From Vannielia litorea (GTDB lineage: Bacteria > Pseudomonadota > Alphaproteobacteria > Rhodobacterales > Rhodobacteraceae), in contig NZ_QTNQ01000008.1 in NCBI RefSeq assembly GCF_018424695.1, forward strand, positions 34,199-98,198: a stretch of DNA of 64,000 nt. The letters are read 5' to 3'. Each line of letters begins with the position of its first letter. Positions within the stretch are counted from its first letter, which is position 1. Below, in pieces: positions 60,796 through 64,000 of this stretch. A program made the translations under genes and the position numbers. The notes under the pieces are model-generated. The model was given only the letters and a program-made list of their open reading frames with translations, had not been told where the DNA came from and searched no databases.

Positions 60796-62487
60796 TCAGC
60801 CGCCGTTGTCGCCGATCTGTCCCTCCGTGGGTTGCCCGGTCTCCGGCTCGATCCACCACTTGTAATGGTGCATCTCAAGCGTCGGGTGCACCTCGGCGCC
60901 ATGGACGGCTGGCTTGTAGTGGCGGAAGAGCGAACGCCAGTAGGGCTGAATGACGACGCCCTCATCGACCATGATCTTCTCGATCTGCGCCATGACCTTC
61001 GAGCGCGCCTTGGCGTCGCCGATGGACATGGCCTCGGCGAGCAGGCTGTCGAAGGCCTCGTTGGAAAAGGCGGTTTCGTTCCATGCGGCGCCGGACCTGT
61101 AGGCCAGAGAAAGCACCTGCACGCCGAGGGGGCGCATGTTCCACTCAGTCGCGGACCAGGGATAGCTGCGCCAGTTGGGCCGGAACTCAGCGCCTGGAAG
61201 GACCGTGCGTTTGACCTTGATGCCCGCGTCGATGCACTGCACCGCCACGGCTTCGCAGGTCAGGGCTTGCCAGGCGTCGTCGAGGGAGATGAGCTCGAAC
61301 TCGGTCTCCGCGTGGCCGGCGGCCTCCAGTAGGGCGCGTGCCTCGGAAGCGTTGGGCGCCGGGGTGCTGATTTTGGCGTACTCGGGGTGCAGGGGGCTGA
61401 CGTGAAAGTTTTCGGCCACGGTGCCGAGGCCGGCATAGCCCAGCTCCAGCACGATGGCGTTGTCGGTGGCGCGTTGCAGGGCGAGGCGGACATCGCGGTT
61501 GTCATAGGGAGGTTTGGACTGGTTGAACCGCACGCAGACGGTGGCGGCGGTGAAGGACTCGGACTTGGTGTAGTCGAGATCGTCCAGCAGGGTGATGAAG
61601 TCGCCGGTGGATTGGTCGATCAGGTCAACCTCGTCCGCGACGAGCGCATCGACCCATGAGGCCATGTCGGTGCCGAAATCGAGAAACTCGATGCGGTCGA
61701 GGTAGGGCGCACCGCCCCACCATTCATGCGCGGTATTGCGCACCAGCACCTGCCGCGTGCCGGGCTCGTTGACTTCGGGGAGGTAGGGGCCGGTGCCGAT
61801 GGGGCGCTCTGCCGGATCGCCGCCGTCGTAGCTGGGGTGGAGGATGGCGGAGGGGTAGTCGGCCATGCCGGGGATCAGGGTGATGTCAGGCGTGGCGCAG
61901 ATGAGGCGCAGGTTGTGCTCGCCCGTCACCGTGATTGCACCGTCCCGGGCCTTTCCCGTGTCGGGGTCGATCAGGGCAGACATGCGGGTGGCCATGGAGT
62001 TGCCGGGCTCGGAGGTGTCGCACCAGCGGGCGAGGTTGAAAGCCACGTCTTCGGCGGTGAAGGGATCGCCGTTGTTCCAGGTTACCCCGGTGCGGAGGCT
62101 GAGGGTGTATTCGGTGGCGTCCTCGTTGGCCTCCCAGCTCTCCAACAGGCGGCCCTCGAAGGTGCCGTCGCGGTTGTACTGGACGAGATACTCCAGCCAG
62201 CCGCGGGAGAAGTTGGCCATCTGGGGCCAGTCGTAGTTGCGCGGGTCTTTCAGGGCCTTGGTTTCGAGCTGGACGCGGAGGGTGCCGCCCATCTGCGGCG
62301 TCTTGCCGTGGCTTTCCGCCTGCGCCGGGGCGGTGCCGATGAGGCCGTAGGCTGTGGCCGTGCTGACGCCGAGGGCCGTGGCGCGTGTGAGAAACTCGCG
62401 GCGGCCCATCTGGCCTGCGAGGTGCTCGCGGGCATACATCCGCGCCGCCTTGTGCAGGGGCTGTGCGGTGCGGGCGGCGTGCGTCAT
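60796..62487 (-). CDS. Peptide/nickel-type ABC transporter substrate-binding protein (SBP family 5)
   Basis: A 563-residue periplasmic protein with a twin-arginine-type signal ([19 protein letters not shown], mature from about residue 58). The family-5 fold shows [20 protein letters not shown] and the conserved AISALI-like [14 protein letters not shown]. Such proteins bind oligopeptides, nickel chelates or glycosides. No permease or ATPase genes adjoin, so it is an orphan or serves a distant importer. An AraC regulator gene lies just upstream on the same strand. Confidence 0.88.
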   Translation of the reverse strand: MTHAARTAQPLHKAARMYAREHLAGQMGRREFLTRATALGVSTATAYGLIGTAPAQAESHGKTPQMGGTLRVQLETKALKDPRNYDWPQMANFSRGWLEYLVQYNRDGTFEGRLLESWEANEDATEYTLSLRTGVTWNNGDPFTAEDVAFNLARWCDTSEPGNSMATRMSALIDPDTGKARDGAITVTGEHNLRLICATPDITLIPGMADYPSAILHPSYDGGDPAERPIGTGPYLPEVNEPGTRQVLVRNTAHEWWGGAPYLDRIEFLDFGTDMASWVDALVADEVDLIDQSTGDFITLLDDLDYTKSESFTAATVCVRFNQSKPPYDNRDVRLALQRATDNAIVLELGYAGLGTVAENFHVSPLHPEYAKISTPAPNASEARALLEAAGHAETEFELISLDDAWQALTCEAVAVQCIDAGIKVKRTVLPGAEFRPNWRSYPWSATEWNMRPLGVQVLSLAYRSGAAWNETAFSNEAFDSLLAEAMSIGDAKARSKVMAQIEKIMVDEGVVIQPYWRSLFRHYKPAVHGAEVHPTLEMHHYKWWIEPETGQPTEGQIGDNGG

Positions 62488-62621
62488 ATTGGTCTCCCTG
62501 TCGTGCGGATCGGTGCCATTGGGCCCGCTGGGAGCCTCGTGGTCAACGCCGGGCCGGGGGCTCGGCGGTCACCTTTGCGGGATAGCATGGGCCCGCCCTG
62601 CGCGGACACCTCAAAAGGCGA

Positions 62622-63461
62622 TCATGCGCGGCGGCTGGTGCGGAACTCGGTCGGCGTTTGGCCGGTGCGCTCGTGGAAGACCCTGGAGAAGTAGGCCGAA
62701 GAGCGATAGCCCAGCATTTCGGCCACCCGGCGCACGGGCATCTCGGTTTCCACCAGAAGGCGCCGGGCCTCGTAGCCCAGCCGGTCAGCGAGGATGGAAG
62801 AGGCGGGGCGGCCGCAGCTTTCCCGGCACGCGCGGGAAAGATGGGTGGAGGTCACGCCAAGAGTTTCGGCGTAATCAGAGACCGACTGGCCTGTGTAGAG
62901 ACCGCGCTCCACCGCATCGGTGTAACGTCGGGCCAGACGCCGCGCGGCGGTGTCGGCGGCACTGTCACGCGCCTCGGCATGCTGACGCTCGATCCAGACC
63001 GAGAGCAGGCCGCCGTGGTGGGTGAGGGCCTTGTCACGGGCCGCGCGATCGCCATCAATCTCGCGCTGCATGTTTTCGAGGATCGTGGTGACCTCACCCT
63101 GCGAGAGCGCATCCCGCACCCGCAGGTGGCAGGGGCCTTCGGGCAGGGAGATTTCAGCGTTTTCGTGAAAGAAGACGGCGGTGCCGTAGGCCTGGGCGGT
63201 GACCTCGAAGCCGAACATGGTGCGTGCGGGAATGAAGATGGCGTTATGCGATCCGTAACCGCGTGTCAGCCCGGCCACGGTGATGCGGCCCTGACCCCGG
63301 GTGAACCAGAGCATGAGCGGTGTGCGGTAGCTGCGCATCGCCTCGGTGCGCCACTTGCCGCCCGAGGCCAACCGCGCGAGCGGCATCAGTTCGATCGGCG
63401 CCTTGGGCATGGCGGGCGTGAGGGGCCCGGCTACGGGGCGTGGCGTGGTACGTGGCAGCAT
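62622..63461 (-). CDS. AraC family transcriptional regulator
   Basis: A 279-residue regulator. The N-terminal half is a cupin-like sensing domain (FTRGQGRITVAGLTRGYG). The C-terminal AraC double HTH occupies about 180-275 (VSDYAETLGVTSTHLSRAC; RRVAEMLGYRSSAYFSRVFH; RTGQTPTEFR). It may control the downstream binding-protein gene (134 bp away). The start at 63461 matches family length; the longer open frame to 63680 is rejected. Confidence 0.87.
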   Translation of the reverse strand: MLPRTTPRPVAGPLTPAMPKAPIELMPLARLASGGKWRTEAMRSYRTPLMLWFTRGQGRITVAGLTRGYGSHNAIFIPARTMFGFEVTAQAYGTAVFFHENAEISLPEGPCHLRVRDALSQGEVTTILENMQREIDGDRAARDKALTHHGGLLSVWIERQHAEARDSAADTAARRLARRYTDAVERGLYTGQSVSDYAETLGVTSTHLSRACRESCGRPASSILADRLGYEARRLLVETEMPVRRVAEMLGYRSSAYFSRVFHERTGQTPTEFRTSRRA

Positions 63462-63692
63462 GGCAGCAGCATCTGTTGGGGCGAGAGCAAACGAGACTGT
63501 GGCACGAGTATGGCGAGCAGAGGGCAGACAGGTGGCGCGATGATTGCAGGGGCTTTTGCCTGCGATCAAGGGGGGATGTCGAATTAGTGCAAATCCGCCC
63601 AGTTGCGCAGGATTGTTCAGAATCGGGGCAACAACCTTGGGTTCGCCGCGACATCTGGCGGGACGGTGCTGGCGCCCCACAGGATGCAGCGG

Positions 63693-64000
63693 TCAGAGGG
63701 TGGCGGCAGGAATGACCGGCCAGTCCTTCATGCGGGCGCGAAACCAGCTGCGTTGCCGTTTTGCGTAGCGACGTGTTGAAATTTTGGCACGTTCTGCCGC
63801 CTCGGCCAGCGAGATATCGCCCTTGAGATGGGCGATCAGCTCGGGCGCGCCGATGGCCTTTGCGGAGGGCAGGGCGGGAGCCCAGCCGGGGAGATTCGCT
63901 TCTGCTTCCTCCAGCGCGCCGCGCTCCAGCATCAGGGAAAAGCGGCGCTCGATGCGGGGGGTGAGCCAGTCTTTCGGGGCGTCGACGAGGAGGGGTTGGG
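63693..64000 (-). CDS. miaA: tRNA dimethylallyltransferase, C-terminal fragment
   Basis: About 100 C-terminal residues of MiaA continue past the right edge: DAPKDWLTPRIERRFSLMLE, AIGAPELIAHLKGDISLAEA, and the tail RRYAKRQRSWFRARM. MiaA adds the dimethylallyl group to A37 of tRNAs reading U-starting codons, which include the tRNA-Phe type encoded at 20285. The ATP-binding N-terminus is outside the window. Confidence 0.93.
   Translation of the reverse strand, partial: QPLLVDAPKDWLTPRIERRFSLMLERGALEEAEANLPGWAPALPSAKAIGAPELIAHLKGDISLAEAAERAKISTRRYAKRQRSWFRARMKDWPVIPAATL

Noticed and set aside
1..64000. CRISPR arrays, rRNA genes, riboswitches, replication origins
   Set aside because: I looked for regularly spaced repeats, rRNA-like sequence and classical riboswitch cores and saw none; only one tRNA was found.

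Overview
The window is chromosomal DNA of a high-GC alphaproteobacterium. Gene families and neighbourhoods point to the Rhodobacteraceae/Roseobacter group: ChpT, an IalB-type protein, an OlsB-OlsA ornithine-lipid pair, an IolC carrying a C-terminal DUF2090 domain, and a canonical CtrA box. Genus and species cannot be decided from the sequence alone.

Region 1 (1-19.6 kb, all on the + strand) is one long catabolic operon for inositol-type compounds. It starts inside the gene of an ABC-transporter binding protein, followed by the permease and ATPase. Next comes a moc-like block: a Gfo/Idh dehydrogenase, a MocC/IolE-like isomerase, a desaturase-fold oxygenase, a Rieske ferredoxin, a hydroxypyruvate-isomerase-like protein and a ferredoxin reductase. 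A divergent PanB-like protein and two more dehydrogenases follow, one of them a good IolG. The iol core is interleaved with extras: purU, iolC, iolD, iolE, a PhyH-type dioxygenase, iolB and a membrane fatty-acid-hydroxylase-like protein. My reading is that a MocDEF-type three-component oxygenase removes an O-methyl (or similar) group from a cyclitol. The C1 unit would leave through folate (PurU, perhaps the PanB-like protein), and the bared inositol would go down the Iol pathway. Genes abut or overlap, so most are probably cotranscribed. The promoter and regulator lie left of the window.

Region 2 (19.6-20.6 kb) is a scar beside a tRNA-Phe gene: a tyrosine-recombinase C-terminal fragment and an IS3-type transposase fragment lie at the 3' side of the tRNA. 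This suggests that Region 1 is, or borders, a tRNA-Phe genomic island.

Region 3 (20.6-64 kb) is mostly core chromosome. In order it holds a luciferase-like oxidoreductase; a divergent DUF882 / L,D-transpeptidase cell-wall pair; lpxD with its own ACP and ketoacyl synthase; a NUDIX gene and a decayed VOC gene; ialB; a candidate anti-Shine-Dalgarno small RNA; a HerA-like ATPase; assorted enzymes; and an orphan polyamine-type binding protein. It continues with proA, chpT, DUF3553, a CtrA box and olsBA; thiE-like, tfoX-like, trmJ, ctaA and an M32 peptidase; an outer-membrane protein; an enoyl-CoA hydratase and a thioesterase; rplM-rpsI; two HupE/UreJ-type proteins; a PotHIG-like polyamine importer behind a near-consensus promoter; xerD; aroK-aroB; ssb; a lytic transglycosylase; a peptide-type binding protein; an AraC regulator; and the 3' end of miaA at the right edge.
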